NCBI GenBank assembly: GCA_023390705.1
Contig: JAEWCI010000431.1
Location: 1-8,977 of the forward strand
Origin: Pseudomonadota bacterium
GTDB lineage: Bacteria > Pseudomonadota > Alphaproteobacteria > Acetobacterales > Acetobacteraceae
Direction of reading: 5' to 3'
Length of the DNA: 8,977 nt
Shown here: one piece after another, positions 1-6,547 of the stretch
Position numbering within the stretch: the stretch's first letter is position 1
How the letters are laid out: every line of letters starts with the position of its first letter
Position numbers and translations under genes: made by a program
Notes under the pieces: model-generated
Told to the model about the DNA's origin: nothing
What the model saw: the letters and a program-made list of their open reading frames with translations, nothing else
Databases searched by the model: none

Positions 1-705
1 GTTCAGCACCCTGCCGGGCTGGAGGAAGCGGAAGCCCAGCTTGTCCCGGCATTGCAGCAGCGCGGCGCGGTACAGTTCGTACCCGCGCCGGGCCAGCGCC
101 TCCTCGGCCGGGGCCTCGGCCGGCAGGGCATGGACGAAGGCCAGGAAATCCCGTGCCGCCTCAGCCCGCCTGCCCTGCGCCAGCCGGGCCAGGGTCTCCG
201 CCGACCAGCTTTCATAGTCCTGGTCGAGCATGGGCAGGTCGAGCAGCCATTCGCCGGGATAGTCCAGCAATTCCAGCGTCACCTCCCGCGCCGGCAGCCA
301 TTGGCCGAGCGTGCTGCGCCGCTCAACCGTCAGGGCGAGTTCCAGCGTGGCGAGGTCGCCGGTGCGCTCCGGCCAGTGCGGCGGGTCCTCGGCCAGGCTG
401 CGCAGATGGGCCAGCGCGTCGAAGCGCGGCATGGTTTCCACCCCGGCCGGCACCAGCCGTACGGCGCGCAGCCTGCCGTTCAGGCTTTCCTCCAGCGCCG
501 GCAGGGTCCGCCGGCCGCGCCCCGCCGCCAGCAGGTTGGCCACCAGCGAGGTGAGGAACACCGTCTTGCCGGCACGCGAAAGGCCGGTGACGGCCAGCCG
601 GATGCGTTCCTGCCCCAGCAGGCTGCGGCCGGCGCGTTCCGCACCTTCGGCAAGGTCGCCCAGCAGCAGCGTGCCGGCATTCCACCAGGAAGGGATCAGC
701 GCCAT
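1..705 (-). CDS. YcjX-like (DUF463) P-loop NTPase, N-terminal part, runs off the left edge
   Basis: The reverse strand is open from an ATG at 705 to the window edge, giving 235 residues without a stop. Residues 41-48 read GLSRAGKT, a Walker A P-loop preceded by RIRLAVT, and residues 146-160 contain LLDYPGEWLLDLPML; both are hallmarks of the YcjX/DUF463 family, a predicted ATP/GTP-binding protein of unknown molecular role. In gammaproteobacteria ycjX sits with ycjF in the phage-shock/envelope-stress neighbourhood; any ycjF partner here would lie outside the window. Family members are roughly 460-490 residues, so about half is visible. The ATG at 705 was chosen because the protein then begins with a short lead (MALIPSWWNAG) before the P-loop, as in relatives, and no other in-frame ATG or GTG occurs just upstream. 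Its ribosome binding site is weak (GGGGCG about 6 nt upstream). No signal peptide or membrane segment is visible in this part. Family assignment is firm; function is not known. Confidence 0.88.
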   Translation of the reverse strand, partial: MALIPSWWNAGTLLLGDLAEGAERAGRSLLGQERIRLAVTGLSRAGKTVFLTSLVANLLAAGRGRRTLPALEESLNGRLRAVRLVPAGVETMPRFDALAHLRSLAEDPPHWPERTGDLATLELALTVERRSTLGQWLPAREVTLELLDYPGEWLLDLPMLDQDYESWSAETLARLAQGRRAEAARDFLAFVHALPAEAPAEEALARRGYELYRAALLQCRDKLGFRFLQPGRVLN

Positions 706-836
706 GCTGGCGCCCCGCAGGCAGCGCCACGAAGGAGGAGCGCGCGGCGCGGCGGCATGGCCTGGCAGGCGGAGGCTGGTGCGGAAACGATCGGCATGGC
801 CGCCATATGGCCGCTATGACGCGCGGCGGCCAGACC

Positions 837-960
837 GCTTGTATCCTGCCGGCCGGTTCGCGGCCTCGGGCAATGCGGCCTTGCGCCGGCCGGGCGGCTT
901 GTATCCTGCCTGCCGACCAATTCGCGGCGCCGGGCCATGCGGCCCCGCGCCGGGAGGCTC
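837..960. repeat. Two imperfect 60-bp tandem repeats
   Basis: A 14-bp block, gcttgtatcctgcc, occurs exactly at 837-850 and again at 897-910, a period of 60 bp. The rest of the two units (about 841-900 and 901-960) also aligns, with shared blocks such as ttcgcgg, cgggc, atgcggcc and gcgcc, broken by substitutions and small compensating gaps. The units fill most of the gap between the tctC-like and ycjX-like genes, 3' of the former and 5' of the latter. They look like a local duplication. The conserved core could be a regulator binding site or part of a promoter for the ycjX-like gene (GGATACAAG on the minus strand), but neither role is shown. The rest of the 706-973 gap holds no convincing gene on either strand. 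Confidence 0.7.
925..952 (-). terminator. GC-rich hairpin just after the tctC-like gene, possible terminator
   Basis: Positions 925-936 and 941-952 form a stem of 6 bp, one C/C mismatch and 5 bp around an ATGC loop. It begins 21 nt past the stop codon of the tctC-like gene, where a terminator would be expected. There is no clear T-tract, so it could be only an mRNA-stabilising stem. It lies inside the second of the two tandem repeat units; the matching part of the first unit is degenerate and pairs poorly. Confidence 0.4.
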
Positions 961-973
961 AGGCCAGGTCTGG

Positions 974-1948
974 TCAGCCCGGCCGCAGCACCATGCCGCG
1001 TGCCGCCGCTGCGCCCCAGCGGGCGTCGTCCTCCCGCATCACCCGCGCCAGTTCCTCCGGCCCGGCGACCTCGCCATCGGCGCCCAGCGCGTTCAACCGC
1101 GAGCGAACGGTGGGGTCGGCGCAGGCTTCGGCAATGGCGGCGTGCAGCCGCTGCACGATCGGCGCCGGCATGCCGGCCGGGCCGAGCAGCGCCGTCCAGG
1201 CATTGAATTCGTAGCCGGGCACCCCGGCCTCGGCGATGGTCGGCACATCCGGCAGCAGGGCCGATCGCCGGGTGGAGGTGATGCCGAGGATGCGCATCCG
1301 CCCGCTGGCCAGGTGCGGCACCACGGTCTGCGGGCTGGACCAGCCGGCGAAGAGATGGCCCGCCACCATGTCGTTCAGCATCGGTCCACCGCCGCGATAG
1401 GGCACTTCCTCCACCTGCACATTGCCCAGCCGGGCCAGCTCCGCCAGGGCGGCGCTGTTGAAGGCGGTGGTGGTGCCGAAATTCAGCTTGCCGGGATTGG
1501 CCCGGGCATAGGCCAGCAGCCCGCGCAGGTCCTGGAAGGGCGCCGCAGTCGCGCCGATCAGTGCCATGCCGTAGCTGGAGAGCAGGGTGATGGGGGTGAA
1601 GTCGCGGATCGGGTCGAAGGGCATGCTCGGCATGGCGTATCTGTTCGTCACATGCCCGCCGGTGACGTCCACCAGCGTGTGCCCATCCGGTTCCGCCCGC
1701 GCCACGATCTCCGAGCCGATGACGCCATTGGCGCCGGCGCGGTTCTCCACCACCACCGGCTGGCCGAGCAGCGGGCGCATCGCCTCGGCCAGCACCCGCA
1801 TGTGCAGGTCCGTGCCGCCGCCGGGCGAATAGGGAACTATCACCCGGATCGGCCGGCTGGGTGACCAGGCCGGGGCCTGCGCCAGGGCCGGCAGGGCAAG
1901 GCCGGCAAGGGCCGATGTCAGCAGGGCGCGGCGCATGGGCGCGGGCAT
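974..1948 (-). CDS. Tripartite tricarboxylate transporter substrate-binding protein, Bug/TctC family
   Basis: A 324-residue periplasmic solute receptor. Residues 1-25 form a Sec signal peptide: MPAPMRR, a hydrophobic run LLTSALAGLALP, and a cleavage site around ALA-QA. The mature protein carries the usual Bug-family blocks in order: IRVIVPYSPGGGTD (about 34-47), VENRAGANGVIG (67-78), PDGHTL (87-92), VPYRGGGPMLNDMVAGH (182-198) and LLPDVPTIAEAGVPGYE (231-247). Bug proteins bind carboxylates and similar small organic molecules and pass them to TctA/TctB permeases, or act as sensors; many are orphans, as this one appears to be here. The start at 1948 is preceded by a strong AGGAGG (1955-1960) with a 6-nt spacer. 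The frame stays open upstream to 2167, but that would run into the divergent monooxygenase gene and lacks a ribosome binding site. Divergence from the monooxygenase/AtuA operon suggests it recognises that pathway's substrate; the ligand cannot be read from sequence. Confidence 0.95.
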   Translation of the reverse strand: MPAPMRRALLTSALAGLALPALAQAPAWSPSRPIRVIVPYSPGGGTDLHMRVLAEAMRPLLGQPVVVENRAGANGVIGSEIVARAEPDGHTLVDVTGGHVTNRYAMPSMPFDPIRDFTPITLLSSYGMALIGATAAPFQDLRGLLAYARANPGKLNFGTTTAFNSAALAELARLGNVQVEEVPYRGGGPMLNDMVAGHLFAGWSSPQTVVPHLASGRMRILGITSTRRSALLPDVPTIAEAGVPGYEFNAWTALLGPAGMPAPIVQRLHAAIAEACADPTVRSRLNALGADGEVAGPEELARVMREDDARWGAAAARGMVLRPG

Positions 1949-2066
1949 GCATTTCCTCCTGTTTGCTTGGCCGTCAGCCAAAGCCGAACCGCGGCGCTTG
2001 TCCAGCCCTTCCCCATCCGGCCGGACCGGCGCACCATGGCGCCAAGCCCAATCGGAGGAAGCCGCC
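1949..2066. promoter_or_regulatory. Divergent control region between the tctC-like and monooxygenase genes
   Basis: This 118-bp gap must hold promoters for both divergent transcripts. Two small inverted repeats are visible. TTGGC at 1967-1971 pairs with GCCAA at 1977-1981 around a 5-nt spacer, just upstream of the tctC-like ribosome binding site. GGCGC at 2028-2032 pairs with GCGCC at 2039-2043 around ACCATG, 23 nt before the monooxygenase start. Either could be an operator. Ribosome binding sites are clear on both sides: AGGAGG at 1955-1960 (minus) and GGAGGA at 2054-2059 (plus). I could not identify convincing -35/-10 pairs. No regulator gene is present in the window. Confidence 0.45.
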
Positions 2067-3467
2067 ATGGCGCAGCAGAAGCGCCGCACCGACATGACCC
2101 TGATCGCCTTCATGCAGGCGCAGAACTGCTCCAACCTTCCGGGTTCCTGGCGCCACCCGGAAGCCATCCCGGACTTCCTGACGGCGGCGCACTACCAGCG
2201 CATCGCGCGCACCCTGGAGGAAGGCAAATTCCACCTGGCCTTCTTCGACGACCGCCTGGCCATGCCGGACATCTACGGCAACGACCATCGTCCGGCCGTG
2301 CAATGGGGCATCCGCAGCGTGAAGATGGACGTCATCCCGCTGATGACGGCGATGGGGCTGGCGACCACGCGCCTTGGCATCGGCGGCACCTGCACCACCA
2401 CCTATTTCGAGCCCTTCGACATCGCCCGCACCTTCATGACGCTGGACCTGATGATCGGCGGGCGCGCGGCCTGGAACGTCGTCACCTCGATGAACGATTC
2501 CGAGGCCCGCAACATGGGCCATGCCGAACATCCCGCGCATGACGGCCGCTACGACCGCGCCGACGAGTTCATCGACTGCGTGCTGGGCCACTGGAACAGC
2601 TGGGAGGACGACGCGCTGGTGGTGGAGCAGCGCGCCGGCGGCCTCTTCGCCCATCCGGACAAGGTGCACCGGCTGGACTACCAGGGCCGCTACTTCAATT
2701 CCCGCGGCCCCTTCACCGTCCCGCGCAGCCCACAGGGCCACCCCGTGGTCATCCAGGCCGGGCAGAGCGGGCGCGGCAAGCAATTCGCCGCCCAATGGGG
2801 CGAGTTGGTTTTCGCTTCGTACAAGAACCTGCCCTCCGCCCAGGCGCAGTACCGCGAACTGAAGGACGCCATCGCCGCGGCCGGCCGCGACCCGGACCTG
2901 GTGCGGATCGCGCCCCCCGTTTACCCCGTGGTGGCGGAAACCCGCGGCATGGCGAAGGAAAAGGCCGCCTACCTGGAAAGCTTGGCGCAGCCCGAGGATT
3001 CGCTCTGCCTGCTGGGCGAGGTGCTGAATTTCGACTTCTCCCGCCATGGCCTGGACCAGCCGCTGACCGACGCGGAGATGGAGAGCATGACCGGCCAGCA
3101 CGCGATCCGCGACCGCATCGTCGCCGCCGCCGGCACGAAGAACCCGACGCCGCGTCACTTCATCGAGCTGTCGAAGCGCGGCACCATCCATGAGGCGCCG
3201 CTCTTCGTCGGGACGCCGCAGGACGTGGCGGACGAGCTGGAGGCCTGGTACCAGGGCGAGGCCTGCGACGGCTTCGTCATCGCCGCCACCCATCGCCCCG
3301 GCGGCTATGAGGAATTCTCCCGCCTGGTGGTGCCGGAATTGCAGCGGCGCGGCGTCTTCCAGAAGGAATACAAGGGCACCACGCTGCGCGAGAATCTCGG
3401 CCTTCCGAAACCGGTGGCCAAGGGGCCGCCGCGCACGCTGTTTTCCATGCGGGGCAGCAGGTCCTAG
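2067..3467 (+). CDS. FMN-dependent monooxygenase, NtaA/SnaA/DszA family (luciferase-like)
   Basis: A 466-residue cytoplasmic flavin monooxygenase, of usual family length. These enzymes use reduced FMN from a separate flavin reductase and O2 to oxidise substrates such as nitrilotriacetate, sulfones or pristinamycin precursors. Family marks are visible: HLAFFDDRLAM (56-66), the block GGRAAWNVVTSMNDSEARNMG (131-151) that is highly typical of this group, LDYQGRYFNSRGPF (203-216), SPQGHPVVIQAGQSGRGKQFA (221-241) and VGTPQDVADELEAW (381-394). The ATG at 2067 follows GGAGGA with a 7-nt spacer; the frame is open further upstream to 1935 but without a comparable site, and that part would overlap the divergent gene. 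The atuA-like gene starts 29 nt downstream, so the two are probably co-transcribed. No flavin reductase is in the window, so reduced flavin must come from elsewhere. The substrate is unknown; the DszA/NtaA names give family only. Confidence 0.95.
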   Translation: MAQQKRRTDMTLIAFMQAQNCSNLPGSWRHPEAIPDFLTAAHYQRIARTLEEGKFHLAFFDDRLAMPDIYGNDHRPAVQWGIRSVKMDVIPLMTAMGLATTRLGIGGTCTTTYFEPFDIARTFMTLDLMIGGRAAWNVVTSMNDSEARNMGHAEHPAHDGRYDRADEFIDCVLGHWNSWEDDALVVEQRAGGLFAHPDKVHRLDYQGRYFNSRGPFTVPRSPQGHPVVIQAGQSGRGKQFAAQWGELVFASYKNLPSAQAQYRELKDAIAAAGRDPDLVRIAPPVYPVVAETRGMAKEKAAYLESLAQPEDSLCLLGEVLNFDFSRHGLDQPLTDAEMESMTGQHAIRDRIVAAAGTKNPTPRHFIELSKRGTIHEAPLFVGTPQDVADELEAWYQGEACDGFVIAATHRPGGYEEFSRLVVPELQRRGVFQKEYKGTTLRENLGLPKPVAKGPPRTLFSMRGSRS

Positions 3468-3496
3468 GCCGGCAAGACGAGAAGGAGGAAGGTCCG

Positions 3497-4855
3497 ATGC
3501 GCGAATTCCGCATGGTGTCCACCAGCGGCATCCTCGGCTATGGGTACCCGGAAAGCAGCCTGAACGCGGCGCTGGAACGCGGCGTGGACATGATAGGCTG
3601 CGACGGCGGCAGTACCGATCCGGGGCCATACTACCTCGGCAGCGGCAAGCCATTCGTCTCGTTGCGCGCCATGCGCCGGGACCTGCGGCTGATGCTGCGC
3701 GCCGCCATCGCCCATAAGGTGCCGATGGTGGTGGGCACCTGCGGCGGCGCGGGTGGCGAGCCGCACCTCAAGCTGGTCGCCGACATGGTTCGGGAGATCG
3801 CGCGGGAGGACGGGCTGCACTTCAGGATGGCGCAGATCCACTCCGAACAGCCCAAGGAGAAGATCCGCCAACGCATCCGGGAAGGTCGCACCCGCCCACT
3901 CGGCCGCATGGGCCCGCTTGACGAAGGCGTAGTGGACCGCGCCGAGCGCATCGTCGGCATGTGCGGGCCGGAACCCTATATGCGCGCGCTGGACCAGGGC
4001 GCGCAGGTGGTGCTGGGCGGCCGCACCAGCGACCCGGCGCCCTTCGCGGCGAATGCCATGTGCGCGCAATTGCCGCCGGCCCAGGCCTGGTATGCCGGCA
4101 AGATGCTGGAATGCGGCGCCGCACCGGCGCTGCCCAAGGGGCCGGACTGCCTCTATGTGACGGTGCGGGAGGATGGCGTGATCTGCGAGCCGATGGGCCC
4201 GCGCGCCTGCACGCCGATGTCCGTCGCGAACCATTCCCTGCACGAGAATTCCTCGCCCATCCGGCATGTCGAGCCGGGCGGCATCCTCGACACCAGCGAT
4301 TGCCGCTTCGAGGCGGTTTCGGACAAGGCGACGCTGGTCACCGGCATGCGCTGGACGCCCGCCGAAACCTATACAGTCAAGCTGGAAGCGGCCGAGCGCG
4401 TCGGTCACCGCGCCGTCAGCTTCTGCGGCACGCGCGACCCGGTGCTGATCGGCCATCTCGACCATTTCCTCGGCCTGGTGCGGGAACTGGTGCGCGGCAA
4501 GGCGGCGGACCTGGACATCTCACCGGACCAGTACCGCCTGACCATCCACACCTATGGCCGCGACGGCGTGATGGCCGGACGCGAGCCGGTGCGCGAGATC
4601 CGCGGGCATGAGCTGGGTTTCCTGATCGACGTGGTGGCGGAGAACCCGGACATCGCCAGCGCCGTCATCGCGCTTTCCCGCACCAGCATGCTGCACAGCG
4701 ACTTCCCGGGGCGGCTGTGCAAGGAAGGAAACATGGCCATCCCCTTCTCGCCCTCCGACCTTACGGCTGGCGAGGTCTTCCGCTTCAGCATGTCCCATGT
4801 CGTGCTGCCGGACGACCCCTACGAGATGTTCCCGATCGAGCATGAGATGGTGTGA
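3497..4855 (+). CDS. AtuA family protein (acyclic terpene utilisation, DUF1446)
   Basis: A 452-residue cytoplasmic protein of the AtuA/DUF1446 family. Conserved blocks include GILGYGYPESS (11-21), MIGCDGGSTDPGPYYLGSG (32-50), VVGTCGGAGGEPH (78-90), VLGGRTSDPAPFAA (172-185) and, near the C-terminus, LSRTSMLHSDFPGRLCKEGNMAIPF. AtuA is genetically required for citronellol/geraniol catabolism in Pseudomonas, but its reaction is not known; many homologues sit in other degradation clusters. The terpene genes atuB-H are not seen here, so a terpene substrate should not be assumed. Pseudomonas AtuA is near 600 residues; this is the shorter form lacking the C-terminal domain, and a separate DUF4387 gene follows only 3 nt after the stop. 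The ATG at 3497 has AGGAGG at 3483-3488 with an 8-nt spacer. Family assignment is firm; function and substrate are open. Confidence 0.93.
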   Translation: MREFRMVSTSGILGYGYPESSLNAALERGVDMIGCDGGSTDPGPYYLGSGKPFVSLRAMRRDLRLMLRAAIAHKVPMVVGTCGGAGGEPHLKLVADMVREIAREDGLHFRMAQIHSEQPKEKIRQRIREGRTRPLGRMGPLDEGVVDRAERIVGMCGPEPYMRALDQGAQVVLGGRTSDPAPFAANAMCAQLPPAQAWYAGKMLECGAAPALPKGPDCLYVTVREDGVICEPMGPRACTPMSVANHSLHENSSPIRHVEPGGILDTSDCRFEAVSDKATLVTGMRWTPAETYTVKLEAAERVGHRAVSFCGTRDPVLIGHLDHFLGLVRELVRGKAADLDISPDQYRLTIHTYGRDGVMAGREPVREIRGHELGFLIDVVAENPDIASAVIALSRTSMLHSDFPGRLCKEGNMAIPFSPSDLTAGEVFRFSMSHVVLPDDPYEMFPIEHEMV

Positions 4856-4858
4856 CCG

Positions 4859-5170
4859 ATGGCCCTGATCCGCGACATCGCCAAAGTCTGCAAGAGCAAG
4901 AATGCCGGCCCCTTCGACCTGACCATCGACGTGGTCTTCGACCAGCCTGAGATGTTCGACCGCGTGGCGGCGACGGGCGTGCTCTGCCCGGCGCTCTTCG
5001 CGCGGCTCTACAATGTGCGGGAGGAGGATGTGCTGTTCACCCCCTACCGCGCCGGCCTGGCCTTCAAGGCCACCCTGCCCCGACTGGTCCCGGCCGGGGA
5101 TATCGGCGACACGGATGTGTATGGCGCGCAGCAGCACGCGCCGCTGCTGGAAGTGGACGTGCCGATCTGA
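4859..5170 (+). CDS. DUF4387 domain protein, AtuA partner
   Basis: A 103-residue protein that fits DUF4387: it opens MALIRDIAKVCKSKNAGPF, continues LTIDVVFDQPEMFDRV, and ends with GDIGDTDVYGAQQHAPLLEVDVP. DUF4387 genes are commonly found directly after short AtuA-family genes, as here. The start lies 3 nt after the atuA-like stop and has no clear Shine-Dalgarno sequence, so it is probably translated by coupling to the upstream gene. The pattern of an N-terminal L-x-D-I-A block, a basic/Gly stretch and a beta-rich core resembles the C-terminal ferredoxin-fold domain of full-length AtuA proteins; on that view AtuA and DUF4387 form one split enzyme. That last point is inference. It is the last gene of the plus-strand operon. 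Confidence 0.9.
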   Translation: MALIRDIAKVCKSKNAGPFDLTIDVVFDQPEMFDRVAATGVLCPALFARLYNVREEDVLFTPYRAGLAFKATLPRLVPAGDIGDTDVYGAQQHAPLLEVDVPI

Positions 5171-5172
5171 GG

Positions 5173-5196
5173 GGACAGGCTCCCTGGCTCCTGTTC
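5173..5196 (+). terminator. Small hairpin after the DUF4387 gene
   Basis: GGACAGG at 5173-5179 can pair with CCTGTTC at 5190-5196 (one G-U pair) around a 10-nt loop, starting 3 nt after the DUF4387 stop. It lacks a T-tract. It may act with the larger REP-like element that starts 2 nt later to end transcription or protect the 3' end of the catabolic mRNA. Confidence 0.3.
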
Positions 5197-5197
5197 A

Positions 5198-5268
5198 CGT
5201 CATGCGCGAGCTTGACCCGCGCATCTCCTTCAGGCGTGGAGATGGCCGGGTCAAGCCCGGCCATGACG
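5198..5268. repeat. REP-like palindromic element with nested hairpins at a convergent junction
   Basis: Two 31-bp arms (5198-5228 and 5238-5268) are inverted copies around a 9-nt spacer, differing at 5 positions. Each arm is itself a hairpin: the left folds as ATGCGCG with CGCGCAT, the right as ATGGCCGGG with CCCGGCCAT. The sequence class, with a core like GGCCGGGCTTGACCCGGCC, resembles dispersed intergenic palindromes common in alphaproteobacterial genomes; this is from memory, not a search. It sits between the convergent DUF4387 and gloA genes, a typical site for such elements, and could serve as a two-way terminator or mRNA stabiliser. The remaining bases up to 5297 show nothing notable. 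Confidence 0.85.
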
Positions 5269-5297
5269 GTGTACGTCGGTAGCCTTGGTCGTCGCCC

Positions 5298-5687
5298 CTA
5301 CCGCTGGATCAGCTCGATCTTGTAGCCGTCCGGGTCCTCGACGAAGGCGATGATGGTGGTGCCGAATTTCACCGGCCCGGCTTCCCGGGTCACCTTGCCG
5401 CCGCCGGCGCGGACCTTCTCGCAGGCTGCCGCCACATCCGGCACGCCCAGCGCCAGATGGCCGAAGGCGGTGCCCTGCTCGTATTTCTCCACACCGTAAT
5501 TGTAGGTCAGCTCGATCTCACCCTGGCCTTCGGCATTGCCCTCGCCATAACCGAGGAAAGCCAGGGTGTATTTGCCGTCCGGCACATCACGCCGGCGGAG
5601 TTCCTTCATGCCGAGCAACTCCGTGTAGAACTTCACGCTCCGGTCCAGGTTGCCGACCCGGATCATGGTGTGGAGGAATTTGCCCAT
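5298..5687 (-). CDS. gloA: Lactoylglutathione lyase (glyoxalase I)
   Basis: A 129-residue cytoplasmic glyoxalase I that converts the methylglyoxal-glutathione hemithioacetal to S-lactoylglutathione. The alignment to Escherichia coli GloA is close along the full length: FLHTMIRVGNLDRSVKFYTELLGM, YTLAFLGYG, IELTYNYGVEKYE, FGHLALGV, VTREAGPVKFGTTIIAFVEDP and DGYKIELI. The four metal ligands are present as H6, E59, H77 and E125. The short form without extra loops matches the nickel/cobalt-type enzymes, although metal use is inference. The ATG at 5687 has AGGAG at 5696-5700 with an 8-nt spacer. The frame is open upstream as far as 5948, but that stretch is lpxI read in another frame. The start overlaps the end of lpxI by 25 nt, making this the last gene of the lipid A operon, an unusual placement for a detoxification enzyme. 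Confidence 0.97.
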   Translation of the reverse strand: MGKFLHTMIRVGNLDRSVKFYTELLGMKELRRRDVPDGKYTLAFLGYGEGNAEGQGEIELTYNYGVEKYEQGTAFGHLALGVPDVAAACEKVRAGGGKVTREAGPVKFGTTIIAFVEDPDGYKIELIQR

Positions 5688-6547
5688 CGCGATATCTCCT
5701 CGGGGTTGAAGCACTCGGGCCGGATGGCCAGCAGGAACAGCCCGGCCGTCTCGGCATCCGCCAGCGTGGCCGGACGATTCACCAGGATGCTGCCGCCTGC
5801 TTCCACCACGATCCCGCGCAGCCCGGTCGAAGCCGCGCCCTGGATGGTGACCGGGCCGATGGTCGGCAGGTCCACGCGGCGATCCTGCCCTGGCTTCGAC
5901 AGCTTGACCAGCACGCCGCCCGGCCCTTCCCGCCGCAGCCCGGCGCAACGCGCCAGCAGGGCATCGGTGCCCTCGATCGCCTCCACCCCCAGCACCAGCC
6001 CCTGCTGCACGACGACCGCTTGGCCAACATCCACATCGCCCATCGCCCGCAGCACGGCGATACCGCGGGCGATATCGGCCCGCGCCACCGCATCCGGCGC
6101 GCTGCCGGCCAGCAGCCCGGCTTCGGGCATGATGTCCCGGAGCACCTGCTGCACTGGCACGACGCGGAAGCCCTCCGCCTCCAGCGCGGCAGCGGTGGCC
6201 CGCAACAGCCCGTCATCGCCGGCGAAGGCGGCCCGGCCAATCCGTGCCAATAGCCGCACCCCGCCGGCATCGGGCCGCAGGGCCAACAGCGAGGGGCGGC
6301 TGGCCCGTCCGGTCAGCACCAGTTCGGTAATGCCTTCCGCCCGCAGCCGGTCCATGATGGCGCCAGCGGCGCCCAGCCGCGCGACGATAAGCGGCAGCCC
6401 GGCGAAATGCGCCGGATCGGCCCAGCCTTCAAGCGCCACTACGAGAACGGGGCGGCCGGCCGCGCGGGCGGTGCGGGCGACCCGCAGCGGCACTTCGCCG
6501 CCGCCGGCCAGGATTCCCAGCGGACCGGCACCGGCAGGGGAACTCAC
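5663..6547 (-). CDS. lpxI: UDP-2,3-diacylglucosamine diphosphatase LpxI
   Basis: A 294-residue enzyme of the LpxI (DUF1009) family, which hydrolyses UDP-2,3-diacylglucosamine to lipid X and UMP in the fourth step of lipid A synthesis, replacing LpxH in many alphaproteobacteria. Seen in sequence: an N-terminal LGILAGGGEVPLRVA block (10-24), the ELVLTGRASRPSL segment (75-87), QAVVVQQGLVLGVEAIEGTDALL (176-198) and the C-terminal KLSKPGQDRRVDLPTIG (215-231) with IVVEAGGSILVNRP after it. D226 in the RxDLPTIG motif is the likely counterpart of the functionally important Asp of the Caulobacter enzyme, an alignment by eye. The start is GTG at 6547, overlapping the lpxA stop as GTGA, with GGGGA about 6 nt upstream inside lpxA. 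The 3' end overlaps gloA by 25 nt. Both junctions suggest coupled translation. Confidence 0.95.
   Translation of the reverse strand: MSSPAGAGPLGILAGGGEVPLRVARTARAAGRPVLVVALEGWADPAHFAGLPLIVARLGAAGAIMDRLRAEGITELVLTGRASRPSLLALRPDAGGVRLLARIGRAAFAGDDGLLRATAAALEAEGFRVVPVQQVLRDIMPEAGLLAGSAPDAVARADIARGIAVLRAMGDVDVGQAVVVQQGLVLGVEAIEGTDALLARCAGLRREGPGGVLVKLSKPGQDRRVDLPTIGPVTIQGAASTGLRGIVVEAGGSILVNRPATLADAETAGLFLLAIRPECFNPEEISRWANSSTP

Noticed and set aside
837..960. Tandem repeats as a CRISPR array
   Set aside because: Only two units, diverged along their length, with no uniform repeat-spacer pattern and no cas genes nearby.
311..1864. Long plus-strand open frame (517 codons) opposite the ycjX-like and tctC-like genes
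   Set aside because: It is antisense to two recognisable proteins, has Arg/Gly/Pro-rich low-complexity composition and no family motif; a shadow frame of high-GC coding DNA.
1949..2167. N-terminal extension of the tctC-like protein by 73 residues
   Set aside because: It would overlap the divergent monooxygenase gene, add a non-signal-like segment before a good signal peptide and ignore the strong AGGAGG at 1955-1960.
1974..3653. Long minus-strand open frame (559 codons) opposite the monooxygenase gene
   Set aside because: The plus-strand product is a clear full-length family member with a good ribosome binding site; the antisense product resembles nothing.
3464..4465. Minus-strand open frame opposite the AtuA gene
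   Set aside because: Antisense shadow with His/Arg-rich composition and no recognisable domain.
3497..4855. Assignment of the cluster to the terpene (Atu) pathway
   Set aside because: Only the AtuA-family gene is present; none of the other atu genes is seen, and AtuA homologues are found in many unrelated clusters.
5688..5948. N-terminal extension of gloA
   Set aside because: The added residues are lpxI in another frame; GloA homologues begin near FLHTM and a good ribosome binding site precedes 5687.
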